NCBI RefSeq assembly: GCF_028283685.1
Contig: NZ_JAPWKF010000009.1
Coordinates: 147,384 to 211,383 of the forward strand
Direction of reading: 5' to 3'
DNA: 64,000 bases
DNA from: Edaphobacter sp.
Lineage (GTDB): Bacteria; Acidobacteriota; Terriglobia; Terriglobales; Acidobacteriaceae
The position numbers and the translations under genes are program-made. This document shows, in pieces, positions 55,396-63,420 of this stretch (its first letter is position 1; every line of letters starts with the position of its first letter). Under the pieces are notes generated by a model, which was not told where the DNA came from, ran no database searches, and saw nothing but the letters and a program-made list of their open reading frames with translations.

Positions 55396-56025
55396 CTATC
55401 TGCCAAAATCAGAGTTTTTGTCGGGGTGACGTACCGGAAGATAGGGATCGACGGCGAGAAGGCTGGAGATAGCTCCTCGTTCCTGGTCGGAGAACTGGCT
55501 GCGGAAGCGGTCGGAGGAGAGAATTGCCTGCCTTTGCGGCTCCGGCATCTCACGCAGATCACGGAATGCGCGGGAGACCAGGCGTCTTCTTTCCGGGGGA
55601 AGGCTGCTGTATTGCTGCATGGCGCCACGAATCTGCTGACGCTGCCCCACCGAGAGATTGGCCATCGCTTCGTTGCGCTCGAGAAGGCGTTTGCGCTGCT
55701 CCGGAGGCATATTATTGAGCTGCGTCAGGTGATCGCGCATCCTCTGCTGTGTCTCGGGAGGCAAGCTCAGAAAGCCTGGCTCCTTCTCCAGCGCCTTTTG
55801 CTGCTGCTCCGGCGACATGTCCTGATGGCGATCCATCCACTGGAGCAGATGTTCCTGATTCTTTCCTGGGTGACCTGCGCCGGGAAAACGGCCTGAAGGA
55901 GCGGAAGAATGTCCGGCTGATCCCTGCATGCCAGGCTGTGCCACAGATCTCGTCGACGCAAGCGTCATGGCAAACATCACGAGAGATGTCGCGGCGAAGT
56001 GGCGAACTGGGCGGACAGGCAACAT
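55396..56025 (-). CDS. Exported DUF3106-like Gln/Arg-rich protein
   Basis: About 209 residues from ATG 56025, chosen because it opens on a signal peptide (MLPVRPVRHFAATSLVMFAM, cleavage near SVAQ) with GGAAAA upstream. The mature protein has repeated helical segments of the type LPPETQQRMRDHLTQLNNMPPEQRKRLLE and SLPPERRRLVSRAF, as in DUF3106. Function unknown, probably periplasmic. It follows the ECF sigma/anti-sigma genes on the same strand, so it may be part of their regulon. Confidence 0.75.
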   Translation of the reverse strand: MLPVRPVRHFAATSLVMFAMTLASTRSVAQPGMQGSAGHSSAPSGRFPGAGHPGKNQEHLLQWMDRHQDMSPEQQQKALEKEPGFLSLPPETQQRMRDHLTQLNNMPPEQRKRLLERNEAMANLSVGQRQQIRGAMQQYSSLPPERRRLVSRAFRDLREMPEPQRQAILSSDRFRSQFSDQERGAISSLLAVDPYLPVRHPDKNSDFGR

Positions 56026-56133
56026 AAAATCAGATTTTCCATGTGCAGGCAGGAGAAAGCTCCTGCCTGGATGAAGAGTGTGCCATGCTCCTTTCAATGA
56101 ATCTTATCTATGCAGGCACAGACAGGATAATTA

Positions 56134-56634
56134 CTAGCTGATTGGTTCAACCACGGGGTCGTCGGATGAGCCTTCATCCTGAACCAGCTGGTCCATCGTT
56201 TGCAGTGCCTGATCATTCTTGTCGAAGACCTGAAGATCAGTGATCGCCGCGGAGGTCGCCGGGGCTGAGGTATGCATATGCAGATCGGCAATGGTGCCGC
56301 CGCCGATCAACAGGACAACTGCCAGAGCTGCAGCAAACGCAGGTCGAAACTGACGTCCTGTATTGAAGAGCAGGCGGGAGCGAAGGCGCTCAAACCAGCC
56401 GGCGGGCGATGCTGTCTGCTCCTCGCGAAGACGAACCGCCAGCTTCTGGTCGAAGTATGCACTCGGTTCCGGGGCTGTCCACTCATCGAGGAGGGCAAAG
56501 GTGGCCTGCAACTCGTTAAGTTCAGCACGGCATTCGGAGCACGAGTCGACGTGCGCCTGTGCGGCGGTATTGGATGGCGAGGCCGGATCGAGCAGAAGGT
56601 CCGGAAGAACGGATTTGCAGTCGCGGCAGATCAT
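56134..56634 (-). CDS. Membrane-anchored zf-HC2 anti-sigma factor
   Basis: A 166-residue protein from ATG 56634 (AAAGGA upstream); a start 16 codons earlier is open. The N-terminal domain has CRDC and HVDSCSECRAEL, giving the HxxxCxxC zinc site of ZAS anti-sigma factors. One membrane helix lies at about 100-118 (FAAALAVVLLIGGGTIADLH), with a short acidic periplasmic tail. It most likely binds the upstream ECF sigma and releases it on an envelope signal. Confidence 0.82.
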   Translation of the reverse strand: MICRDCKSVLPDLLLDPASPSNTAAQAHVDSCSECRAELNELQATFALLDEWTAPEPSAYFDQKLAVRLREEQTASPAGWFERLRSRLLFNTGRQFRPAFAAALAVVLLIGGGTIADLHMHTSAPATSAAITDLQVFDKNDQALQTMDQLVQDEGSSDDPVVEPIS

Positions 56635-56714
56635 ATTGAAATCCTTTCCATCTTGATAAAGCTTGATAGCGGCAGTAAACATCTGCTCGCCAAACGTCTC
56701 TTGCGAGACAAGTT

Positions 56715-57479
56715 CTACACAAACTCCTTCAATCGCTCGCGCAACGTCTGATAGGCGCGAAACAAAAGTGACTTGGTGGCGGATTCGCTCAGCTTCAGCA
56801 CATCGCCAATCTGTTTATAATCCAACCCTTCGTACTTATGCATCAGCACGGCCATACGCTGGCGCTCAGGCAGCGCAAGAACATGCTGCTTAATCGCATG
56901 CAGGCGCTCATCGCGAAGCATGCTGGTCTCTGCACCGATGGTCGTATCAGCCACGTCCGGGGTGGTGCCGGTCTCGGGATCCACTTCATCGAGATGAATC
57001 GTGGACGCCGAGCGCTCCCTGCGTGTATCGCGAGCATGGTTCACGCCGAGATTGGTCGCAATGCGGTAGAGCCAGGTGCTGAAACGTGCTTCAGCGCGGT
57101 ATGTCTCACGAGAGCGATAAACACGGAGAAAAACTTCTTGAGCAAGCTCTTCCGAGACCGCCTGGTTATGCACCATCCGATACATGAAATGGATGATTGG
57201 TTTGCGGTATTTTTCAACGAGGTAATCAAACCCCGCCATATTACCGGCCTTCAACTCCAACATGATGGCGGCATCATCCATCTGCCTAAAGTCACCAGCG
57301 CTGGAATGCCGGATCTCCGGTAACCGGGTCGTGATCTGCGGGCTGATCGCCAGAGTTGCCATATCCTCTACAACCCTGTCCTGGTCCGGGGGTTGCGCCA
57401 AATCAGAAAAATCCGGCGGATCGGATGTATCCGGAGGAGCATTCTGGTTGGGGCGTTTGGAGTGAGAGGATTCAGCCAT
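56715..57479 (-). CDS. ECF sigma factor with extended N-terminus
   Basis: About 254 residues from ATG 57479. The first 75 or so residues are Pro/Asp-rich and not part of the sigma fold. Region 2 has GFDYLVEKYRKPIIHFMYRM and AQEVFLRVYRSRETYRAEARFSTWLYRIATN. Region 4 has LPERQRMAVLMHKYEGLDYKQIGDVLKLSE. Similar to RpoE-type ECF factors. Upstream of and co-oriented with the anti-sigma and the DUF3106-like gene; 80-nt spacing to the anti-sigma start. Confidence 0.92.
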   Translation of the reverse strand: MAESSHSKRPNQNAPPDTSDPPDFSDLAQPPDQDRVVEDMATLAISPQITTRLPEIRHSSAGDFRQMDDAAIMLELKAGNMAGFDYLVEKYRKPIIHFMYRMVHNQAVSEELAQEVFLRVYRSRETYRAEARFSTWLYRIATNLGVNHARDTRRERSASTIHLDEVDPETGTTPDVADTTIGAETSMLRDERLHAIKQHVLALPERQRMAVLMHKYEGLDYKQIGDVLKLSESATKSLLFRAYQTLRERLKEFV

Positions 57480-57695
57480 GCTTCCGCTTGATTGTATCGC
57501 CCCGGCATCTGAGAGGGGGACTGGAAACACCCAATGAGATAAAGCTGGTAATAGAACGGTTCGCCGCTAAGCGACTTATGATACCCAAGTCGCCTTTTAT
57601 CAATGGTCTGGCGGATCTCTTTCCGAAATGCTATTCTTGTGAGGTTGACCCCGCTCTATCGGCATGGCGCAGATGATGCGCGGTGCATGGGCCAT

Positions 57696-57747
57696 GGGCG
57701 CATAACTCAGCGGTAGAGTGCCACCTTCACACGGTGGAAGTCGTAGG
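57696..57747 (+). tRNA. tRNA-Val (CAC) fragment, cut in the T arm
   Basis: The 5' acceptor GGGCGCA, D arm (ACTC..GAGT), a perfect anticodon stem-loop CCACC-TTCACAC-GGTGG with CAC, variable loop and T-stem strand GTAGG are present. The T loop, the 3' T strand and the 3' acceptor are missing: after GTAGG the sequence becomes GTGTTGAATG. Not a functional tRNA as given. Likely junction of an integrated element (att-site half). Confidence 0.8.
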
Positions 57748-57765
57748 GTGTTGAATGTTCTTCGC

Positions 57766-57771
57766 TATAAT
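57766..57771 (+). promoter_or_regulatory. TATAAT -10 element at the element border
   Basis: A perfect TATAAT 48 nt before the first accessory gene and just downstream of the tRNA fragment. No good -35 is visible. Confidence 0.35.
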
Positions 57772-57813
57772 GACAAACGATTTACATCATAATCCAGATT
57801 TATGGAGAAGATC

Positions 57814-58026
57814 GTGTCGGATCAGAACAACCGAGTGCCTGCGTACGATAGCCAAACAGTTACCCACCTGAAGAAAAGGTTGGAGGAGCAAAGATCCCTT
57901 ACTGTTGCCCACGTCAAGCGAGAATTGTCGAGCACCGAAGGAGCAACTCAAGGCGGAGACAATCAATCCTCTGCGAACGAGGCGCAATCGCAGAATACAG
58001 GAAAGTCACAATCCGACGGTGAGTAA
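57814..58026 (+). CDS. Small hydrophilic hypothetical protein
   Basis: About 70 residues from GTG 57814, which has GGAG at 57804-57807 six nt upstream; ATG 57802 is the alternative. Polar, Gln/Ser/Asn-rich C-terminal tail and a short helix (THLKKRLEEQRSLTVAHVKR). No known family. Overlaps the next gene (GTG at 58019 precedes its stop), so the two are likely co-translated. Confidence 0.5.
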   Translation: MSDQNNRVPAYDSQTVTHLKKRLEEQRSLTVAHVKRELSSTEGATQGGDNQSSANEAQSQNTGKSQSDGE

Positions 58027-58459
58027 CGACATGCAAACTGCCGATAAGATTGCAGTCGCATCGTTTTTAGTGTCGTTTATAGCGCTTGCGGTAGCATGGC
58101 ATGCAATTCGACAAAGCAATAAGAATTCATCTGTTGCAACGGTGCTGGCTCTCAACGAAGCATTTCGCGAAACTTGGGATAGGTTTTTTTCGTCGAACGA
58201 GGAGAACCGATACAAGAATTTCTGCGAATTGATGAATTTGTTTGAAATCGCGTGTGGGATCGTTAATGAAAAGTCTCTTTCAGGTATGTCCAAGAAGATG
58301 ACTACGATTTATCTCAAGGATCTTCTGAAAGATTTGGTTGAGGACCCATATACCCTTGAAAAAATTCCATCGATGCTTCATTCACCTACGACATTTGAGC
58401 AGATTAAAGCGTTCCTAAAATCGGAAGCCGCCATATCTGAGCGTTACGATTCCTCCTAG
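58019..58459 (+). CDS. Hypothetical protein with one N-terminal membrane helix
   Basis: About 146 residues from GTG 58019 (or ATG 58031). Residues about 8-28 form a membrane helix (IAVASFLVSFIALAVAWHAI); the rest is helical, acidic and cytoplasmic by the positive-inside rule (NEAFRETWDRFFSSNEENRYKNF). Not recognised, but similar single-helix proteins occur as accessory genes in mobile elements. Reading frame intact, unlike the genes that follow. Confidence 0.5.
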   Translation: MSNDMQTADKIAVASFLVSFIALAVAWHAIRQSNKNSSVATVLALNEAFRETWDRFFSSNEENRYKNFCELMNLFEIACGIVNEKSLSGMSKKMTTIYLKDLLKDLVEDPYTLEKIPSMLHSPTTFEQIKAFLKSEAAISERYDSS

Positions 58460-58690
58460 TTGGGTATCGTGCGCAGATTGAGGATCTCGATTTCTTGAAG
58501 CTATTAGCGGTCATTACATAAGCCAAATATGCTTTGGCATCCGCCATTGTCCATGCATGTATTTGTTTCTAAAAGGCTTGTGTTCGTATTTGAACATGCG
58601 TTACTGTTCACAAATCGCAGTCGCGATGCGGTGTGATCCAGTCGGATTACCCCGGATGAAGAAAAACCAATCTCATTCGAGGGTAGTCCA

Positions 58691-59681
58691 ATGGCTGTTT
58701 TCGCGTATCGCTGACGTGATCGTTCCCGAAGTATTCACCAACTATCAAGTCCAAAACACACTCGTCTCCACAGCTCTGTTTGAGTCAGGCGTTACCGTTG
58801 AGAATGGAGAGATGAAGTCCCAGCTTCAGGCCGGAGCGGAGTCGTTCGCGGTTGCGTACTGGCTAGATCCTGCTGCGGGTGCTGAGGCAGATGTGACGAA
58901 CGATGACCCAACCATCCTCAGCACTCCGCAGAAGATTGGCGCTGGCAAGCAGGTCGTTCGCAAGTCGTTTCTTCATGCCAGCTGGGGAGAGATGAGCCTT
59001 GCTTCCGAGTTGAGCGGTTCCGATGCCTTGGTGCGGATTCAGGATCGCGTTCAGGCATATTGGGATCAGCAGTTGCAGAAGCGTCTTATCGCAACGCTTC
59101 GCGGTGTTCTCTACTCGAACGTTGCGAACAACGCTTCGGATATGGTCGTTGATATCAGCGCGGCAAGTGGCGATGCTGCTTCCTTCAATGGAAGCGCAGT
59201 CGTAGACACAGCTCTTACGCTAGGTGATCGCCTTGGGGATGTGAAGGCTATTGCTATGCATTCTGCAATTTATGGGCAGGCGTTGAAGGCGAACGAGATT
59301 ACCTTCTTCAAACTGTCTGAGAACTCGATTGAACTACCGACCTACAAAGGAATGGCTGTAATCATCGACGACTCTCTTTCGCCGGTTGCTGGGGTCTATA
59401 CAACGATTCTGATGGGGCAGGGAGCACGTTGGTTTTGCCACTTCAGCGCCTCGCGTTGGCTATGGAACCGAGATTGAACGGATTCCCGCTGCTGGCAACG
59501 GCGGTGGTCAGACGGTGCTTCACAGCCGTATGAACGTTGCTCTTCATCCGCTCGGATTGTCCCTTGCAGGTACGTCGGTCGCTGGTGAATCGCCCACGAT
59601 TGCCGAACTTGCTACAGCGGCAACCTGGACACGCTCTGTGGACGCAAGGCCGTTCCTCTCGGCTTCCTCATCAGCAAGTAA
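58691..59681 (+). pseudogene. Phage major capsid protein, interrupted by three 1-nt indels
   Basis: A tailed-phage major capsid protein by its sequence: IADVIVPEVFTNYQVQNTL at the N-terminus, DRVQAYWDQQLQKRLIATL in the middle and EIERIPAAGNGGGQTVLHS, MNVALHPLG, then VPLGFLISK at the end. The best start is ATG 58691 (MAVSRIAD after dropping one T of 58698-58701). Dropping G 59428 and adding one C near 59643 gives a single 329-residue protein. An intact frame spans only 58557-59477 with a spurious N-terminus. No portal, protease or terminase neighbours. Confidence 0.75.
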
Positions 59682-59712
59682 ATAAGTTTCCCGCCGAGCT
59701 GACGGGGGCCAT

Positions 59713-59753
59713 GGGAGGGATTGGGGTAAGCAGATCCAATCTCTCCCGTTTTT
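59713..59753 (+). terminator. Strong intrinsic terminator after the capsid gene
   Basis: GGGAGGGATTGG pairs with CCAATCTCTCCC over 12 bp (one G-T pair), 11-nt loop, followed by GTTTTT. Confidence 0.8.
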
Positions 59754-59769
59754 CATTGGAGTTGAAGCC

Positions 59770-60365
59770 ATGCCGCCACCTAGGAAGAATCCGCCGAATA
59801 ACGCAGCCGAGAACCATTCGCACCCTGGCAACTCGGGGGTTTCTCGCAGGTCGGAATCGCGTCACAAAATGGGTGTGAGTAAATCCCTTCGGGCAGTTGG
59901 TTCGAGCGTTTCGCCGCTGCTGGAAGACGCCTTGGAGCTTGGCAAGGATACGCAACGCCAGCGTCTTCACGAAATGCTGTACGACAAGGCTCTTGCGAAA
60001 GGTGACACCCTAGCCGCCCTGAGCATCCTCAACTCTCTGCATGGGTGGCGCGATCCGAAGAAGGGCAGCGTAGACGTAAATGTTGACGTGAAGGTTCAAA
60101 ACGTCATGGTTGTGCATGATCACGGCTTCCGATGACGAGTGTGGGCGGCCAAGGTATCGGCTCAGCAACAAGCGCTAGTTCTGGACGCTGCTGCCGACGC
60201 TTCACGAGAGCTTAGGCTGACTGCTCCGAAAGCCGAACCAGAGGCTACACCCGAGAAGCTGCAGCGTTGGCGCTGCCCACCTGGTACCCAACCAAGGCAC
60301 CCACAGCTAAACGAAGCGTTCCTGCAGAGCCTACTACAGCACCCACATGGAAACCGAACGGTTAG
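59770..60365 (+). pseudogene. Small phage-like protein, frameshifted
   Basis: The first intact frame (59770-60135, 121 residues) has a Pro/Asn-rich start and helix LHEMLYDKALAKGDTLAALS ending in WRDPKKGSVDVNVDVKVQ. Coding-like sequence continues in shifted frames (WAAKVSAQQQALVLDAAADA; then LALPTWYPTKAPTAKRSVPA to TAG at 60363-60365), implying at least two 1-nt indels. Not recognised. Position after the capsid suggests a virion or DNA-packaging accessory protein. Confidence 0.45.
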
Positions 60366-60391
60366 GAGGCAGGTTGCACGCCAAATAGACC

Positions 60392-60430
60392 AAAGGACGC
60401 GAGCTTAGAGCCTGCGTCCTTTATCTTTTG
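60392..60430. terminator. Terminator between convergent phage-like operons
   Basis: AAAGGACGC (60392-60400) and GCGTCCTTT (60414-60422) form a perfect 9-bp stem with a 13-nt loop, followed by ATCTTTTG. Confidence 0.7.
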
Positions 60431-60599
60431 AGAACTAAAATCAGCGTATTCCTATCCCAAAGCTAGGCTTGGGTTTCTTCGTTGAGTGTGCGCTCGCCTC
60501 CTGGTGCAGCCCGATGAACCGCTGGCACTAGCGCGGCTTGGTGATCAGGATATTTTTGTACACCTTAGCTTGCGTTGATTCGCCCCGTCAACAACCAGG

Positions 60600-60973
60600 T
60601 CAACGCCTTCTGTTCAAACGGACAGGTACTCCGTCCTTAGTAGTCACGGACTTTCCGTCTGTTGTTTGCAGAGCCAACTTGCCCTCGATCAACTCAACTT
60701 TGTAGCTCTTCGAGAACTGACGATGAAAAAATCGGGGTCAGCGGAGATGGTGGAGGCCATTGCTTGCAGTGGAGCGGCAACCGTCAGTTCATGAATCGTC
60801 GTCAATGACTCCGACAACTTGCCCTGAAGCTCTGCAATCTGCGATTCGAGTTCGGTAATTTTCGTTTTGCGCGTTTGGCTCTTATTGATGAGTTCGCCAT
60901 TCACGCGACGAAGCGTTTCAAGTTCGGTTGCTTCTGGTGTCGGTTTGGTTTCGATGGGAGTAGGTTCGCTCAT
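60600..60973 (-). pseudogene. Coiled-coil phage-like protein, one frameshift
   Basis: Frame from ATG 60973 gives a Glu/Thr-rich start and a heptad-like coiled coil (TKITELESQIAELQGKLSES). At a run of six T (about 60723-60728) the frame breaks; adding one T restores QFSKSYKVELIEGKLALQTT and TKDGVPVRLNRRR to a stop at 60600, 124 residues in all. Its ATG overlaps the upstream stop (ATGA). Possibly a scaffold-like or tail accessory protein; family unknown. Confidence 0.5.
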
Positions 60974-61369
60974 CTGTTTTGATCTTTCATAGCTTTGAAA
61001 TAGGCTTCACCTTCGCGTTTCAAATTTTGCAGGGTCGTTTCCTAGTACAGAGCAATCTTTTTCTTTGTCGCCTTTCATGCCGAAAGCGAGCGGGCCTCTA
61101 GGCTGGTGTGCTATTGGAAGGATGTCAACATCTGCTTGGCCATCACGAATAGCCGCCAAGGTCTCCCAATTCTCCTGTATCCGACCACTGTGCAAGAATC
61201 CCTTCGGTGCATAGTAATCCGAATGCCTCAGAATTCGCAGGAGCTTGCTCTCACCATCGCTGACGAGCCATGGCGCCATGCGAACCAAAGTCAGAAATCT
61301 ATTTGCCTCTGTTCCGCTGTAAAGAGTTTCTGCTAGTTCAGCAAGCGTCTTTGCCGGTATCTTCTTCAT
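60970..61369 (-). pseudogene. Hypothetical phage-like protein, frameshifted near its end
   Basis: From ATG 61369: LAELAETLYSGTEANRF, APWLVSDGESKLLRILRHSD, then GPLAFGMKGDKEKDCSVLGNDP. A single shift near 61025-61035 joins LQNLKREGEAYFKAMKDQNR, whose TGA overlaps the next ATG. No family recognised. Middle of a three-gene overlapping minus operon. Confidence 0.45.
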
Positions 61370-61565
61370 CAGGTTCCGCTTCGGTGATCGTGATGGTAGC
61401 GAAACTTTTTTTCGAGCAGGCTTTCAACGTAATGAGATAGAATAGCGTTTTGCCATCGGCCTGAGCTGTGATTCCTGCTATATAGCGCAGCTTCGGGCCA
61501 ATTTACATTGACCACAACTGCCGTTTTTCATCGCTCCGAATTGCGTAATTCTGTTCTGCGCTCAT
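61338..61565 (-). pseudogene. Small hypothetical phage-like protein with in-frame stop
   Basis: ATG 61565 begins MSAEQNYAIRSDEKRQLWSM, then TAA, then the same frame continues plausibly (KLRYIAGITAQADGKTLFYL, SFATITITEAEPDEEDTGKD) to TGA at 61338. This is either a nonsense change or paired indels. The gene overlaps the next by about 30 nt. Function unknown. Confidence 0.4.
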
Positions 61566-61600
61566 TTCGATAAGACCTCATACCTGAACAATATCTAAGA

Positions 61601-61629
61601 TTGACCAATAGTGTTAATTGGCATATACG
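61601..61629 (+). promoter_or_regulatory. Promoter of the excisionase/primase operon
   Basis: TTGACC (61601-61606), 17-nt spacer, TATACG (61624-61629), with the inverted repeat CCAAT..ATTGG inside the spacer, a possible operator. Lies 17 nt before the first gene of the module. Confidence 0.55.
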
Positions 61630-61645
61630 AATTAAAGAGGGCAAC

Positions 61646-61847
61646 ATGGAAATGAAATTCTGCAGCATCCCGCAAGCGCTCGGACGGGTTCAATATTGGC
61701 CGCTCTTTTCTTTACGACCGCCTAGCGGATGGTTCAATTCGTTCGGTCAAAGCTGGCAGACGGCGGCTCGTTGACGTGGCTTCGCTCGACGCCTGGGCAA
61801 CAGCGCTCCCCGAATCGCAGCTCAAGCAAGCAGATAAGGGAAATTGA
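61646..61847 (+). pseudogene. AlpA/excisionase-like helix-turn-helix protein, one frameshift
   Basis: ATG 61646 follows AAAGAGG (61634-61640). The first 14 or so codons read MEMKFCSIPQALGR; dropping one base near 61690-61695 joins FNIGRSFLYDRLADGSIRSV, then AGRRRLVDVASLDAWATALP to TGA 61845-61847, about 66 residues. This is the compact winged-helix MerR-like fold of excisionases and AlpA regulators, usual beside primase genes in satellites and prophages. Confidence 0.65.
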
Positions 61848-61849
61848 CT

Positions 61850-62020
61850 ATGGGGCTTCCTGGCGATCCTCGCAAATTTCATCAGTCGATTGAAGCGGTG
61901 TCTCAAATGCTTTGCCCTGGCGCACTGTGCCTTCACCTGTCACGCATCGACGGCAAGGCTAATCATCCGCACAAGTCAATCTACGAAGCAGATCGAACGT
62001 ATTTCCGGGTTACAACGTGA
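61850..62020 (+). CDS. Small hypothetical protein of the primase operon
   Basis: A 56-residue intact frame starting 2 nt after the previous stop. It includes MLCPGALCLHLSRIDGKANH. No family recognised. Could equally be the N-terminal part of the next gene, which starts at GTG 62024 after one intervening stop; a single indel would fuse them. Confidence 0.4.
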   Translation: MGLPGDPRKFHQSIEAVSQMLCPGALCLHLSRIDGKANHPHKSIYEADRTYFRVTT

Positions 62021-62023
62021 CAC

Positions 62024-62434
62024 GTGTTCATTCGTGAAGCGTATTGCGGTGAGTTCGATTACACGCCGTCAAGCAGCATCAACGCTGTTACGCATCCCGC
62101 CCTCAACCTTCTTAAGGTTCCACTGCCTAACGAAATCTTGAAAAGTGTATGGGAGCACGTTCCTAAGCTTTGGGTGCTGGTAACAGATCATGGTGAGGGC
62201 GTCCATCACGTCTCGACTATCTATCGTGGCGATGCTCTGTGGCCAGTTGTCGAACGCGAAGGGATTCAGACTGCGCAGTTCGACTCGTCCGAAGGATTAT
62301 CCCAAGCTCTCGAAGAGGTTCAGAAACGAGAAGGGTTTGACGACGTAGCCTTGAAACGGTTCGTAGCAGAGTATTGGGACGCGGCTGTTTTGGATGCTGC
62401 CATCGGTTCGATGAAAGGCATGGCGATCCATTGA
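62024..62434 (+). CDS. Hypothetical phage/element protein
   Basis: A 136-residue intact frame from GTG 62024. A segment PKLWVLVTDHGEGVHHVSTI and a helical end EVQKREGFDDVALKRFVAEY are visible. Not recognised. Its stop overlaps the primase start (TTG 62431), consistent with one operon. Confidence 0.5.
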   Translation: MFIREAYCGEFDYTPSSSINAVTHPALNLLKVPLPNEILKSVWEHVPKLWVLVTDHGEGVHHVSTIYRGDALWPVVEREGIQTAQFDSSEGLSQALEEVQKREGFDDVALKRFVAEYWDAAVLDAAIGSMKGMAIH

Positions 62435-63364
62435 TTTCGAGTTCGATCAACACCAGCAACAAAGATGTAGCGTTGGCGCTGGCGAGTCTCGGTCTCCACA
62501 CCTTCCCATGTGGATCAGATAAGAAACCGAGAGTCGCACTCGGGAGCAAGCCGCTAGCGCGAGTCTCTCTGATATTGCGGTGAAGTGGGACGCTTCGCCA
62601 GAATTGCTCCTCGGTTTGCCGGTGGGCGCGCATGGCTTGGTCGTGATCGATGCAGACAGAAAGGCCGGTGGTCCTGATGGCGTAGATGCTTTCACCGCTC
62701 TATGCGCAGAACATGGGATCGATCCATCGTCTACGCTGGTCGTTGAAACGCCTTCAGGTGGATTCCACTTCTACTTTCGAACTGGATGTTGCCCTACGGC
62801 AACTCTTCCGCCTGGCTGCCTGATGGCATCGACGTGCGAGGCAAAGGGGGATACACCATCGCGCCCGGCGCGACAACCCTGACGGCCGGGGCTACCGGAT
62901 AGTGCAAGGTTCCTGGGACGCAATACAGCTTCTTCCCGATGCGCTAGCGGCCTTCCTGCGGGAGAAGCAGGCCGTAACCCTTCCTGCGCTCACTGATGGC
63001 TCTGCCGCGCTCTCGGTGGGCGACAGAGAGCGCGAATACGTACAAGCAGCTCTTGCGGATGAAGTGGCGAAGCTCGCGGCTGTGAGCGAAGGAACAGGAC
63101 GCAACGCAGCCTGAATAATGCGGCTTTTGCGATTGAAATGATGGCCAGATGGATCGACCGAAAATAGCTAGGCTGACAGTTCGCTGAGCGCATCCACGGC
63201 CAACGGGGTATGTTGCGAAGGATGGGCAGGCAGCAGTTGTGAACACCATCACGTCAGGTATCAGTCCGTATCGCCTGAAGCCACGAGCACTATTGAGTAC
63301 AGCAGAGCTGAAGATTTTAGCGACATCATGCCGATGATCGAAACAGGCATTGCAGAGTACTAAC
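62431..63364 (+). pseudogene. Prim-Pol (AEP-type bifunctional DNA primase/polymerase), multiply frameshifted
   Basis: Replication primase of plasmids, phages and satellites. Starting at TTG 62431: LALASLGLHTFPCGSDKKP, the usual Prim-Pol entry. A shift near 62550 leads to GLPVGAHGLVVIDADRKAGG with the catalytic DxD. VVETPSGGFHFYF carries the conserved His. Further shifts near 62790 and 62880 join GIDVRGKGGYTIAPGA to GRGYRIVQGSWDAIQLLPDA, and more occur after 63105 (LNNAAFAI, VVNTITSGIS). At least four 1-nt indels; the domain order is otherwise normal. Confidence 0.7.
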
Positions 63365-63420
63365 GAAAAAGAACTCTAGCCACTCACCGTCAACGTTATC
63401 TAGAGGGCAGAAGACTGGTC

